Below are positions 46,123 to 57,531 of a stretch of 64,000 bases of DNA, one piece after another. Each line of letters starts with the position of its first letter. Within the stretch, counting starts at the first letter, position 1. Under the pieces are notes generated by a model. It searched no databases. It saw nothing but the letters and a program-made list of their open reading frames with translations, and was not told where the DNA came from. The DNA comes from Hymenopus coronatus (Eukaryota; Arthropoda; Insecta; Mantodea; Hymenopodidae). The position numbers and the translations under genes were made by a program. The stretch lies in the NCBI GenBank assembly GCA_030762935.1, contig CM060881.1:104508501-104572500 (forward strand). Direction: 5' to 3'.

Positions 46123-46640
46123 CGAATGGCCGCACAAATGTGCACGATGAACAGTGGAGTGGCAGGCCCAGTATTTGGACCGACGATATTGTTGATCGAA
46201 GTGGTCGGCGTTTGATGATTAGTGATCTAGCCATGGAATTCCTAAATGTTGCTCTAACCACACTTTTACGGATTGTTACTGAAGAGCTTGGATATCAGAA
46301 ACTTTGTATGCCAAAACCGCTCGTCCGTCAGCACAAACAGCAACGAATGCATAGTGCACGACAGTTTTTGGATTGCTATAGACAATATGAAGATGGTTTG
46401 TTTTCCAATATTGTTACAGGAGATGAGACGTGGACGGTGTACACCAACGCAGAATCAAAACAACAGTCAATGCAGTGGCACCATTCCGGTTCACCCAAAC
46501 CAAAAAAGTGTAAGCAATCGCCGTACACGAATCGCAACATGATGACTACCGTAGTCACATATCACTCTCAATAAAAACCTTGTGGCATGAGCGATGTTTT
46601 TATTATGACCAAAAGGACCTTAGTTATGGATTACGCCTCG
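46123..46640 (+). pseudogene. Mariner transposase fragment inserted in R850
   Basis: Plus-strand translation, mostly in one open frame ending at 46574, reads GRTNVHDEQWSGRPS, ISDLAMEFLNV, IVTEELGYQKLCMPK and LFSNIVTGDETWTVYTNAES. HHSGSPKPKKCKQ follows. The TGDETW box (46414-46431) holds the first catalytic aspartate. The sequence before the SGRPS region and after the first aspartate domain is missing or unreadable, so only the middle third of the protein remains. The family usually has about 345 residues. It is among the better-preserved transposase fragments here, but it is truncated at both ends. Confidence 0.85.
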
Positions 46641-46674
46641 TATATACCTTCCTTACAGTACATGTAGAAAAACA

Positions 46675-46790
46675 AGAATCCTTTTCTATACAGGGTATTC
46701 AAAAATAAGTATTTCCAGTGAAATCTCAGTATATAATTTTTGGGTGGAAGGTAAATTAATACTGTGTACTAATTATATAAAGTAAAGAAC
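46675..46790 (+). repeat. R850 element, 3' part of the interrupted copy
   Basis: From CTTTTCTATACAGGGTATTC through TTTCCAGTGAAATCTCAGTA to a decayed hairpin and ATAAAGTAAAG. Placed downstream of the mariner fragment in the order expected if the mariner had landed inside one R850 copy. Confidence 0.72.
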
Positions 46791-46793
46791 GAG

Positions 46794-46998
46794 ATGGTAA
46801 GCTTTTGTCTGTCTTATGATTTGGAAGTTAAGATCATGCAAAATGAAGAGGTCTTCAGAGGCTATTCCAAGAAAATTAAAAATATATATTTTATTTCCCA
46901 TGTAAACGTCTTTAATTTATGGTATTTTAATCAAATTCTTATGGCCATTTTTGAAAACAACAAAAAGTTTATTTTTCCTTACACAGGGAGGTTTTCTG
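46794..46998 (+). repeat. R850 internal fragment
   Basis: Block from GGTAAGCTTTTGTCTGTCTT to GGAGGTTTTCTGAAAAG, lacking both ends, directly following the previous copy. Confidence 0.78.
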
Positions 46999-47752
46999 AA
47001 AAGTTTACTCTTTGCCTAACAATATTTATTGTATTATTTCATACTACAAAGATTCCATTTAAACCAACGTTATGAAGCATTCTTAAAGTTGAATTTTGGA
47101 CAAATTTGATCCAATAGTTGGAAATGATAAAAATGTTTATCTATAATATTATGGCTAGAGATCTAATATTTTGTACAGTCATTTACTGTCAGGAAAAGAA
47201 TTATTTCTAACAAGTTTCATTCCAACATGTATTTTAGTTTGGCTATATTAATTAATTTATTCTATTCAAACAGCTAAACTCATCATCTAACATCTCCTAC
47301 AGATATTGAACTATTGTGTTTCCTCTAAAACACAAAGTGCTGGAAGAGGACTACAAAGTTCGTGTGGTTAGAATGTGGGTCACTTACAGGATTGTCAAAG
47401 GGTTTTGCAAGCAGCCCCAAAGCCGTAGGAATTACATTTTTATACCCGCAAAACTTCATCATCCACTTTCGTGATGACCACCCTCTCTGCACCCTCAGCC
47501 CTGCTGCTGGTGAGCCAGGATTCATTTTCCGGTCGGATTAAAATTACGTGTGAGAGGTTTCTCCTGGGAATTTTCGCTGTGGCGAGAGGGAATTTCTTTC
47601 GGGCCATTTCCCACAAAGTAACTACTTTTCCTTTTAACCGGCTCAACGTTCCTCAACTCTAACTGATTATAAAGATACGTAACGCCTTGGATTATATTTT
47701 TGAAAATAGTACTTTATAATTAGTTTGTTGCCATAAAATAATGCACATGTTT
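46999..47752. other. Unassigned; GC-richer segment at 47330-47660
   Basis: The 47440-47646 minus frame (68 codons, with KFPLATAKIPRRNLSHVI) is open and not low complexity, but no family is recognised and both strands are open there. Possibly a fragment of an unidentified transposon. Confidence 0.35.
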
Positions 47753-48500
47753 TTACTTTCTCTTGCCCTCATGTACAATGTACATAGCGGATAGAAAAGG
47801 TATTGTATTCCACCCAAAAAATTCAATATCAAGATTTCACCGAAAATATATGTTTTGGGGTCCCCTGAATCCGAAAAAAGCATTTTTAGAAAAAGGTATG
47901 TGTGTGACTGTGTGTGTGTATGTGTCTGCACAGCATAGCTCAAAAACGAAAAAATGGTTAAATACCAAACTTGGTATTTAGGTTTGGTATCTTTCATGGA
48001 TGCGACACAAATATTTTCAAGAAAATCCTCCAACAACAAACTACCCTTTACATGGAAACATTTTTGAAAATTTTGATTTTCTTTAACACAGCTCTAACGA
48101 TTTTGATTAAAATCCCGTATATTAAAACCATTTAGATCCCAAATAAAATGTATATCTTGAATTTACTGAGAATAGCTTCTGGAGACTTCTTTATTACGGA
48201 TGAATTTTGCCGAATTTTGCATAATTTCTAAGAGATAGACAAAAATGTACTACACAAAAAAATGCAGATCTCATCAAAATACACAATTTATGTCTTCATT
48301 TTTGCTGTGGAGTAACCGTTTCCAAGATATTCCTTGTTATTGGTTTCAATTGTGAAGTACTTAATACCTTTCTCAGACAGGAAGTGTCCGTTTTTCTTTT
48401 GTTCTACTCCTGGCCAAACAAAGAAGCGATTTGCAATGATAATCGCATAACGATAGCTTTTGAAACATTTGACTATGACTTTAAACCAGAAAATACTCAC
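47753..48500 (-). mobile_element. R850 element, reverse, missing its head end
   Basis: Begins at the hairpin end (TTTACTTTCTCTTGCCCTCA, TGTACAATGTACATAG) and contains a GT tract (47899-47922). It fades near 48500, before the AAGTAAGTAATAAGACC block. Confidence 0.87.
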
Positions 48501-48990
48501 AAGCAAATAACTCGTGAACACAAATGTAACTAATACATTGTAGAGTCCATCATTTGATTTATATTTCTTACATTATTGATGAATGTATATATAACGTGTA
48601 AATGGACTTAGAAAACAAAATGTGAACATTTGTTTTCTAAAGCGTTGCATGATGTGTATTTTTGCTTTTAGAGTAGGAAGAAAAACAAAGTTAGTGTGGG
48701 TACACAGACACGCAACGACGAGTGAGGTTATTTCTCTGGCAATTGTTTGTAATCTCACACATCAGGCTTAATATTAATTGTGTTTAATATTTAGTATATA
48801 CAAAAGTATAAATTGAAAAGTGCAGTACCGTTAATTCAGTGGGAAATAGGTATTCGTCATTTCAGCATGCTCCCACACAAAAAGAAGAAAATTTCAAGAT
48901 GGAATTACCATATTCTAATTGATTCTCTCTCTCCCTCCCCCTCTCCCTCTTCCCCCCCCCCCTCTCTCTCTAAGAGTCTCATAAGCGAAC
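48501..48990. other. Unassigned stretch with a pyrimidine tract
   Basis: A CT/C-rich run at about 48925-48972 (including a 10-C homopolymer) precedes a SINE. Confidence 0.5.
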
Positions 48991-48992
48991 CG

Positions 48993-49226
48993 GGCCGCCC
49001 GCAGCCAAGTGGTTAGATCACTATCCTTTCACCTAGATGACCAGGGCTCAATCCCACGCAACCGCATGTGAGATTTGTGGTGTTATAAAAGCGCAGGGGC
49101 GGGTTTTCTCCGGGTTCTCCCGTCATCACATTCCACCGCGGCTCCATCTTCATTCTATCTATCATCAGTGTCATCGCCTGCGGTACCAAAATAGTAAAAG
49201 CGGGCGTTAAACACTAACAACAACAA
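48993..49226 (+). mobile_element. tRNA-derived SINE, family S2
   Basis: Plus copy: GGCCGCCCGCAGCCAAGTGG head, B box-like GGGCTCAATCCC, GCGGGTTTTCTCCGGGTTCT core, and a 3' end AGCGGGCGTTAAACACTAAC followed by an AAC repeat. Confidence 0.88.
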
Positions 49227-49378
49227 AAGTGATACGCGAACGGATGTGAGGACGTGGGCAATATATTTACTTAAAGAAAGTTAACCTTAGTCGTGAACTT
49301 AAAAGTAATGTAGCATCACAACAAACCAAAAGTGTACACGTGCAACTGATCACAAAGCAAATTTTAATACTTTTAAAA

Positions 49379-49494
49379 TGTATAGAGGAGTATTGTACTC
49401 CACGCAAAATTCTATATCGAGATTTGTCCGCAAATATATGTTCTGAGGACCCCTGAGTCTAAAAAATCGATTTTATTAAAAAGGTTCGTGTGTG

Positions 49495-49525
<31 letters not shown>

Positions 49526-50058
49526 TTTTTTTTTCCATAAGTTTTTGTAGCTTTTTAAGCACCGTATAAAATGTATATCTTGAATTTTCTGGGAATAGCC
49601 TCTGAAGATCTATTCATTCTGGATAAATTTTGAGTGACCGCTAAACCGTAAGAAATAGACCAAACTTACTAAACAGATAATGTACACCTCGTTAAAACAC
49701 ACAATTCAAGCAATATACGTTTGTTGTGAGGCTGGCTGTTTCCTAGATATTGCCCGTTATTCATTTCAAATTTAAACTACCTAAGTTCTCTCAAGCGGGA
49801 TGTTATATTTCGTTTAATCTCACTTTTGTTTGACTCCTGGCCGTGCAAAGCAAAGTGAACTTCAACATAGCCACCAACTTTAAGGATCTAACTATAACTT
49901 GAACCTAGCGTATTCCCTTATTTCCTTTTTAGAAGGAAACCAACAATAAGAAAACTTCTGCTAACGTTTGTCTGGATTATCATACTATAAATAAAAGAAT
50001 CATTTGCTAGAGTAGTTTGTTTGCAGAACAGATAGAGAAAGACTTGATCACATACAAT
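49379..50058 (-). mobile_element. R850 element with a poly-T replacement
   Basis: Reverse copy from TGTATAGAGGAGTATTGTAC to GATAGAGAAAGACTTGATCA. The section from the GT tract (49490-49509) to the CATTTTTGA block is replaced by a run of about 24 T (49510-49533), so both palindromes are lost. Confidence 0.85.
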
Positions 50059-50059
50059 T

Positions 50060-50166
50060 TTTTTTTTTTTTTTTGTAGTTTAACGACCAATAACCTGGTT
50101 AGTCATATCGGAAGATGAATGAAATTGGTGAAATGATGCGCAAATGATCTCGGGGTCCATGGAGCT
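50060..50166 (-). mobile_element. SINE S5, 3' part only
   Basis: Reverse-orientation 3' part of S5 (CGATGAATGAAATTGGTGAA-like block, ATGATCTCGGGGTCCATGGA) preceded by a 16-T run, which would be its A-tail on the minus strand. The tRNA-like head is absent; another SINE begins at once. Confidence 0.75.
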
Positions 50167-50330
50167 CAAAGGTTGCGGGTTTAAGCCAGATCCAGATCGG
50201 TGGTTTTTAAGTATGATTAAAAGTTGCAGCCCATGTCAGTAGATTTACTGGCATGTTAAACAACTCCTGCGGGAAGGAATTCCGGCAATTGGCAGTTTTG
50301 TTAACAATAAAATATTAATAAATGCCCCAA
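50167..50330 (+). mobile_element. tRNA-derived SINE, family S6
   Basis: B-box-like GGTTGCGGGTTTAAGCC, then CAGTAGATTTACTGGCATGT (the same mirrored idea as in S3), GGGAAGGAATTCCGGC and a TTAATAAA-rich tail. Only one copy in this window; 5' head truncated. Confidence 0.65.
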
Positions 50331-50349
50331 AATCCATAGCCAGTAAATC

Positions 50350-51090
50350 TAAAAAAAGAGAAAGTATTCTTTGAAAAACTTCATATGTGTGTGCATGTGT
50401 GTGTGTGTGTGTGAGGTCAGATCAGCATAGCTCAAAAAGAAAAGGTTCTTTAATTATCAAAGTTAGTATTACAATTCAACAAATTTCATGGATACGATAC
50501 GAAGATTGTTGAAAAAATCCCCATTACCCAAACTACCTTTTACATGGAATACTTTTTTCGAAACTGCTTATTTTCTCAGAAACGGCTCTCACGATATTTA
50601 TTAAAAGTGATAGATATTTACATGACGAAGAAAATGTATATCTTGAATTTTCAGGGAATAAACTCTGAGGCCTCATTCTGATAAACCGTAAGATAGACTA
50701 ATGTGTACATCTTGCTAAAACACACAATTTAGTCTGTACTTTATTGTGGAGTTAACCATTTTCGAGGTATTCCCGGTTATTGATAATAATTTTTAAATGC
50801 TTATACTTTGGTCAAACAGGAAATGACCACTCGTTTCTCTTTTCTTTACTCCTGACCGTGCATAGATAACTGAATTTCAATTTCACACATAGTGACATCT
50901 TTTAAAAGATTTGAATATCACTTTAGATTAGTGCATTCCCTTATTTCCTTTCGAATTACAAGAAATTAAATACCTATCCCATTTCTTTTAATGTTTATTT
51001 CGATTAGCTTGAAGTACATAGATGGTCTATTTTAGTAAGTGTGATTTGTTCGCAGAAGAGGTAGAGAAAGTGAATGGAACACAGATTTTT
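50350..51090 (-). mobile_element. R850 element, reverse
   Basis: Lacks the hairpin end, entering at AAAGAGAAAGTATTCTTTGA with a GT tract (50387-50414). It runs to AGAGGTAGAGAAAGTGAATG. It meets another copy through a palindromic tail at 51093-51150. Confidence 0.86.
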
Positions 51091-51105
51091 ACTGTGGATT
51101 GCAAT

Positions 51106-51242
51106 ACCTTCTCTATAAACTATGTACATAGTACGTATAGAGAAGGTATTGCACTCCACCAAAAAATTCGATACCGAGATTTCACCGGAAATATATGTTT
51201 TAGGGTCCCTTGTATCCCAAAAAAATAATTTCAGAAAAAAGG

Positions 51243-51276
<34 letters not shown>

Positions 51277-51987
51277 TGTGAACACGATAACTCAAAAACG
51301 AAAAGTCGGTAAAGTACCAAACTTGGTATTTAATTTTAGTGTCTTCCAGGGATGCGACACAAAGCTTTTGAGAAAAATCCCCCCACCCCAATCTATCCTT
51401 TACATGGAACTTTTTTTGGAAATTTGTATTTTCTAACAAATGGTTCTAACGATTTTGATTAAAATGTCGAATAGTAAAGATATTTACATGATAAATAAAA
51501 TGTATAATTTAAATTTTCTGGGAATAGCCTTTGAAGACTACTTTATTCTGGGTCAATTTTACGGAATTTTGAATAACTGCTAAACCGTAAGAGATGGACA
51601 AAAAGTTAATATACAAACAATGTAGAGTACGTTAAAACACACAATTTATGTTCTGTACATTTTTTCATGGGGTTCATCGTTTTGGAGACATTCGTTGTTT
51701 TTGACTTCTGCTATGATAAACTTATACCTTTCTCATACAGGAGCTTGTCAACTGCTGTCCATACAAACAAAGGAACTTCAGTGATATAGCAACCAGCTTT
51801 TGACTATCACTTTAACCTATGGTACTCGCTTATTTCGCTTCTGCTTACAAGGAAGCAAGTAATAAGACTATTTCTGCTATTTTTTTGTGATTAGCATGAA
51901 GTAAGTAGTAGTATAAGCTTTTTAAGAATAATTTGTTGCAGAGATGTAGAGAAAGTCATGTGAATGGTACACATTAGATTTTTAAAT
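51106..51987 (-). mobile_element. R850 element, reverse, full length
   Basis: Complete copy with a well-formed hairpin around ACTATGTACATAGTACG (51119-51135) and a perfect GT tract of about 15 units (51246-51275). The end is GCAGAGATGTAGAGAAAGTC, then ATGTGAATGGTACACATTAG. Upstream, 51093-51105 (GGATTGCAATACC) belongs to a plus-orientation tail, so the hairpin is shared by both orientations at this junction. Confidence 0.9.
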
Positions 51988-52267
51988 AAAGTTATGCTAT
52001 AATCCTTTATATTACATCGAAGTTTATTATAAAATATTACCTAAGATATCTTTGATTGTTGTGATTTATTTGGTCTACCATTCGATGCATTAAGGTCACT
52101 TCTGCTACTTGTTGCTTTCTATCTCACGTTTTTAATTCAATGAACCATCACACAAATATCAAAAGATATTTTCCAGGCTTTGTGTTTATAGGGAAATATT
52201 GGGATACTACTATAAATAAGTAAATGTATGTCTGTATAGGTATTGCTGGTATTGTTGGAGTGACCGC

Positions 52268-52314
52268 GATTGCAGAGATGTAGAGAAAGTCACGTGAATG
52301 AAACACATCACATT
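52268..52314 (-). repeat. R850 head fragment
   Basis: Only the last 47 bp of a reverse copy: GCAGAGATGTAGAGAAAGTC, then ACGTGAATGAAACACATCAC. Isolated. Confidence 0.75.
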
Positions 52315-52514
52315 TTTAACTCTAAGATTATTTCTCCTATACATGGAGTTGACTTTATTTTACAACAATGAATAAATGTATAATTAAATTAGTATTAGAA
52401 TATCTAAGAACCTCTATTCTAGACGTTGTCTTTGTAATTAATGTTATTACCAGTGCCTGAATTCAAGTTCACTCAGAAAAGTATTCAAGTAAGCGAAAAG
52501 AATTTACAAGGTGT
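52315..52514. other. Unassigned stretch
   Basis: AT-rich, nothing recognised. Confidence 0.5.
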
Positions 52515-53657
52515 TAAAACAGGCGTTACCGACTCGCTTTTTTGTGTCTCGGAGCAAATAATCTTGCTTCGTGCGAGGAGTGAGCAAACACTGACATTAG
52601 CGATTGTCTATTTGTCTTCCTTGCATATTGCGTATCAGTTTATAATGTCGGGAACAGAAAACAAAGTAAGCCATCGTTGAAATATTAATTAATTTTATAT
52701 CCAAAAAATTACCTAAAAGTATATTCTTAAACAGTACCTAATTTGAAATATGATTTGAAGAAAATTATTGCCTTATGTATATTAAGACAGTTTTAGAGGT
52801 AGAAGATATATTATTATTGTTCTACCAGTGTTTCCTAGAAGTGTTATTAAAAGGTGAATGGAGATAACATTCATGGTATAAATGAAAAAAAAAATGTATT
52901 AACCATAATCTTGATCCTACAATTATGGAGTGAATTGTTTACTTAATTTAAAAATTAAAACACAAAAACCCAAATTTATTCCAATGAATAAAACAAATCC
53001 TAAAAAGAATATAAAAATGAAGAGAAATAACTATCCTTATTTAGCTGAAGTCAAATAGAGGTATATCACTAATAAAAGTCACGGTTATTTGCTATGTTTA
53101 TGCCTGCCTGAGACAATTGTCATTTGTAGAAAGTGACAGAATAAATGTTTAGTTTGCTAAGGTTATATACTCAGAAAATTCATTTCGCACCTCATTACGC
53201 AACCCATACAAATGAGTACCAGTTACCAAGGAGAAGACGTTCGTTTCAAATTGTGTTCGATACCAATTAATTATCAAGATGCCTGTTAAATGTGATAAGT
53301 TTTCGTTAAAAAGTTTTATACTCACATACAAGGTGATTAAAATGGTATTAACCAAGTTAGATAGTTTATAATTCTTTTATTTTAATACTTATATAATTTT
53401 ATTTATTTTTCTTTCTAACTATTTATGTTCGGACCACCAGTTTCCATTAAATTCATGAAAATATGTATATATTCATATCCGAAGAGACATAATAAGACTA
53501 CCAATCATGAACCTGAAATCATGAAACTCCAATAGTGTCATATTAATCAAAGAAATGTTGAGTGGTTGATTACGTATTTCAGACACAAAATAATGCATAC
53601 TGCAACAGATCTGTTCTTGCTCTCCATGCAGTTGGTCGCGCAGTTCATTTTTTTTTT
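52515..53657. repeat. Low-copy repeat related to 6593-8170
   Basis: Second copy of the block series described at 6593. The 79-codon plus frame at 52441-52680 overlaps its start and is not recognised. The right side is cut by an S2 SINE at 53658 and may continue after it (53892-54220). Confidence 0.5.
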
Positions 53658-53891
53658 GGTAGTGTTTAACGCCCGCTTTAACTACTTATGGCACCACAGG
53701 CGGTGACACTGGTGATACATGAATGATGGAGCGCCGGTGGAATGCGATGGCGGGGGAAACCGGAGTACCCGGAGAAAACCCGCCCCAGTGCCGCTTTGTC
53801 CACCACAAATCTCACGTGCGGTCGCTTGGGATCAAACCCTAGCTGTCTAGGTGAGAGGCAAGTGGTCTAACCACTCGGCCACGGCGCGGCC
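53658..53891 (-). mobile_element. tRNA-derived SINE, family S2 (well preserved)
   Basis: Minus copy very close to the one at 43078, with head GGCCGCGCCGTGGCCGAGTG and core GGCGGGTTTTCTCCGGGTAC. A T-run at its left edge (53649-53657) is the complement of an A tail. The high similarity to 43078 suggests relatively recent activity. Confidence 0.9.
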
Positions 53892-54392
53892 CTACGCGCA
53901 ATTCACAGTAGGCACTTGAGCATAGAGCAAATTTGCTCTCTTTGCCTTGACCAAAGACAATCAGTTGGTGAACTCTGTGTTAAAAATCCTCATTTTACTC
54001 CTACTAAACTATTCCCGAACTGCCGTCCCTGGAATGAATTTTTGTCCATTATCTGCATTTCGAAGGTCAATAGCGAATCTTTCTTCTGCAAAAAATTCAA
54101 ATATTCCGATATTAAAATTCTCGGGCGTGGGATTATTATTTCCTGACGTGTGTAGTAACTCCATTATTCTCATTCACATCGTACATTTATTGAATTCCAT
54201 ACTCCAGTGCCAAGTCTAATTTTATCTCTGTAACAGAAGCCTTTACGTTTCTTCTCCATGAAGATTAATGATTTCACACGTTTTTTTTTTTTTTTGTGAG
54301 GCTTTTTAAAACCACTGAATATGTAGTGAACTGTCAACTCTATATAAAGTAAAATCTGGAATGGCTTTAATCACCAATGTTTACCTTTATAC
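53892..54392. other. Unassigned; possibly the continuation of the low-copy repeat
   Basis: Overlapping plus frames of 76 and 90 codons (53916-54146, 53947-54219) are unrecognised. A 13-T run lies at 54283-54295. Confidence 0.35.
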
Positions 54393-54686
54393 TAGGCGCC
54401 CAACTGACCCGTATTTGATGTATGCAGATAAAATAACGCATTAAAAGAGTTTTAGAACTCAACGGGATTATTTTAAGTGAAAACCCGCCACTGAGAAAGT
54501 TGCTGGAGTGACCTGCACATTTCAATCCGCTCACCGTCTCTACTGTTAAGTAACAGTAGGTAAAACGAATGTCCCAGCAAGTTCCCCTCTCGGGCTTTAA
54601 CTTGAAATTGCCCCGTTGAGTTCTGCAACTCTTTTTAACATACGAAGTCATTTGTACACGTTAATTAAAGGACAGTTAGGCCACGC
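54393..54686. mobile_element. Foldback (MITE-like) element with arms of about 130 bp
   Basis: The left half (ACGCATTAAAAGAG, TTTTAGAACTCAACGGG, GTTGCTGGAGTGAC) and the right half (GTCCCAGCAAGTTC, CCCCGTTGAGTTCTGCAAC, TCTTTTTAACATACG) are inverted copies of one another over nearly the whole element, leaving a short centre near 54520-54560. No coding sequence. A related single arm is at 18585. The 94-codon minus frame at 54367-54651 follows from the palindrome and is not treated as a gene. Confidence 0.8.
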
Positions 54687-54723
54687 GGTATATGCAGCTT
54701 CTACAACTATTCTTAAAAAACAT

Positions 54724-54893
54724 TATTACTTTCTCTGACGTGTACATGTACTTGCGTAAGGTGTTGCAATTCACCCAAAGAACTATATATATACATACAG
54801 ATTTCACCGAAAATACGTGTTTTGAGAACCACGAATCCAAAAATGTATTTTTAGAAAATAATCCATATGTATGTCTGTTTTTGTGTGTGTGTG

Positions 54894-54982
<89 letters not shown>

Positions 54983-55300
54983 CTATAAGCAGCATAACTG
55001 AATGACGAAAAGTCCTTTAAATGCAAAAGGGATGCAACACGAAGACTTTTAAGATACCTCCACTCACACTACCCTTTGCATAGAAATAATATTTTTTTTT
55101 GAAAATGTACATCTTTTTCATAAATTGCTCTAATGATTTTGATGAAAACACCATAAGTTTAAAGACTTGTTTGTGATAAATGAAATGCATATCTTTAGGT
55201 GTTTGAGAATAGCTCCTGAGGTTCTTTTCTGGATGACAGTTGAATAACTGGTAAAGTATAAGAGATAGCCAAAGATGACGTTAAAGCATACGATTTATTA

Positions 55301-55336
<36 letters not shown>

Positions 55337-55686
55337 TGAAGTTAGACATTTTCAAATTAGCCTTGTTATTGTTTTAAATTTTCCAATACTTATACTTTTC
55401 TCAAATATGCAGCCATAATTGTTTTTCTTTTATTCTTTTTTTCATTCTGTCCGTTGAAAGAGAAACTAATTTCAAGATCATCATATAGTGACCAGCTCTT
55501 AAAATATCTGAGAATCTTAACTTAACATATTATATTATAACCTTTCGATCTACAAGTAATAAGATAGTTTCTGTTAATGTTTAATCTTATACGCACGAAA
55601 TATGTGGAAGAAGAAAAGTTTAGTAATATTTTGTTTCAGGAAAATTTTTAGTAGAGAAAGTCATGTGAATAAAACACACGAGAGCT
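54724..55686 (-). mobile_element. R850 element, reverse, with expanded CT tract
   Basis: Complete at both ends: hairpin end TTACTTTCTCTGACGTGTAC, end GTAGAGAAAGTCATGTGAAT. The site that usually holds the GT tract has grown a (CT)n array of about 43 units. A 31-T run lies at 55305-55335. Total length about 960 bp. Confidence 0.88.
54895..54980. repeat. (CT)n microsatellite, about 43 units
   Basis: Perfect CT dinucleotides over 86 bp, inside the R850 copy. Confidence 0.98.
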
Positions 55687-55851
55687 TCATTTCAGGGAGA
55701 TATACATATGCGGATTTATTTCAGTTAAATATTTCGTTAAAAGTGCAAAACCGATGTAGGAAACCGAAGCAACAATTTAATGTTTTAATGTTGACCACTC
55801 TTTCCACAAAATCGCAAACGTTGCTGAATTGTGACTCATCTTAGAAATGCC

Positions 55852-56693
55852 GATAGGTTCATGTTCACATGACTTCGTAACAAATTATTTTTGAAAATAT
55901 ATTTTTCTATCTACTACATGCTAATCGATATAAACATTGGCGGAAATTGCCTTATTACTTAGTTCTTTATAAATAGAAGAGAAATAAGGCAGTACACTAG
56001 GCTAAAGCGTTAGTCAAATCTTTTTAAAACTGATTGCAATATGATTGAAATTCGTTTATTTACATGACCAGGAGTTGAAAAATTTGCGATTGAGAAAAGT
56101 TTAAGTATTTTAAAACTGAAATCATCAAGGAATATCTAGAAAATGGTAAACTTTACAAAATTATATATGACGTAAATTGCTTGTTTTAATGAGATCTACA
56201 TTTTTGTGTACTAAGTTTTTGTGCGTCTCTTTCGGTTCATTATAGTCATCCAGAATTAGGAGGTCTTCAAAGCCAGTTCCAGTAAATTCAGGATATACAT
56301 TTTATTTTTGATGTAAATATCTTTAATGTAAGATATTTTAATCAAAATAGCTAAAGCCATTTTTGAGAAAATCAAACCTTTTAAACACTTTCCATGTAAA
56401 GTGTAGTTTGGGTGGGGGTATTTTCTTGAAAATTTCGAGTCGCATCGTTGGGAAATACTAAACTGAAGTATCAAGTTTGGTATTTAACGGACCTTTCGTT
56501 TTAGAGCTATGCTGTCCACAGACACAGAAACATATACACACACGCGTACACACACTGTCCTTTTTCAAAAATGCATTTTTATTTAGGGATCGCAAAACAC
56601 CTATTTCCGGTGAAATCTGTGTATCATAATTTTCGGTGAAATAAATACCGTCTGTATACACTATGTACGTAGTACATGTATAGAAGATAAAAT
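55852..56693 (+). mobile_element. R850 element, plus, full length
   Basis: Head GGTTCATGTTCACATGACTT (the ACTTTCTCTACA motif is shortened), CA tract at 56535-56555, hairpin ACTATGTACGTAGTACATGT near 56658-56677. It is followed by an extra tail piece and an extra head piece of the same family. Confidence 0.88.
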
Positions 56694-56695
56694 TG

Positions 56696-56798
56696 CTGTT
56701 TTGGATTCAGATGACCCTAAAGTATGTTTTTTCCGGTAAAATCCCGGTATCAAATTCTCTATCCACTATGTGCATTTAATGTGCTGGAGAAAGTAAAA
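56696..56798 (+). repeat. R850 extra tail fragment
   Basis: Repeats the tail again right after the complete copy: GTTTTGGATTCAGATGACCC, AAATCCCGGTATCAAATTC, then GGAGAAAGTAAAAAAG. It could be the remains of a tandem unit. Confidence 0.8.
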
Positions 56799-56805
56799 AA
56801 GCTGA

Positions 56806-56930
56806 CGTGTAACATTTACATATCCTTCTCTTCCCGCGGTCGCTTATAAATGGGTATATAAATTATTCTTACGAAAGTCTATTTTCCTATCTACTTCATT
56901 TAAACCTATTAGACATCTCCTTAAAAATAT
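56806..56930 (+). repeat. R850 extra head fragment
   Basis: Degenerate head TGACGTGTAACATTTACATA, then TATTCTTACGAAAGTCTATT and CTACTTCATTTAAACC. With the preceding fragments it forms a decayed head-to-tail series. Confidence 0.65.
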
Positions 56931-57439
56931 GGATGACACATTTTGTTGTATAAACAAATGTAATCGTAATAGTCAACACTGTAGAACTAATAAAGCTATA
57001 TGCTGGCTTAAATTCCATACTATTTCCATAAAATCAGGAGAGACAAGTTAATATTGAAGAGAATCTAAAAGAATAAAACTTTATTCATGGACAATTCTAA
57101 ATTATGTAGTAAAATTTGATGCTAGTCCAAAATCAAGCCACCTTGAGACGTTGTCGTCCGACCGAATGAGCCCATTGTTTATATTTTAATTGAGTTAATT
57201 ACTAAGTAAAACATCATCTATTTTCTGTCACAATGTATATTGAAAGTTCAGAGAGGCTGTTCCTGGCAAGCATTTCTAACTGCCCAGAATTCTCAAGCGG
57301 CTAATTCAGTGTTTACGTTATGTGCTTTTGTATTAAAGAGGGGAAAAGATGCTATTATTTAGTCACTTCTCGGGAAGAGAAAGTGGATGTGACATACAAA
57401 TAGGGAAACCACGAGAAAATTTAAGTCATAATCATATGA
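56931..57439. other. Unassigned AT-rich stretch
   Basis: Nothing recognised. Confidence 0.5.
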
Positions 57440-57531
57440 AAAACGTGTTGAGCATTCGAAAATAATCACGTCACGTCAGAAGCGCACCCCAAACTATTTT
57501 AGGAGCCAAAATGGGCCAATGAGATTGCGAG

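Noticed and set aside
53987..54110. Homology between the minus strand here and the plus strand at 8690-8760
   Set aside because: A short shared block (TTC-AAATGC-GATA) only; not enough to exceed chance by eye.
54676..55026. Frames with long RE/LS dipeptide runs
   Set aside because: They are translations of the 43-unit CT repeat on either strand.
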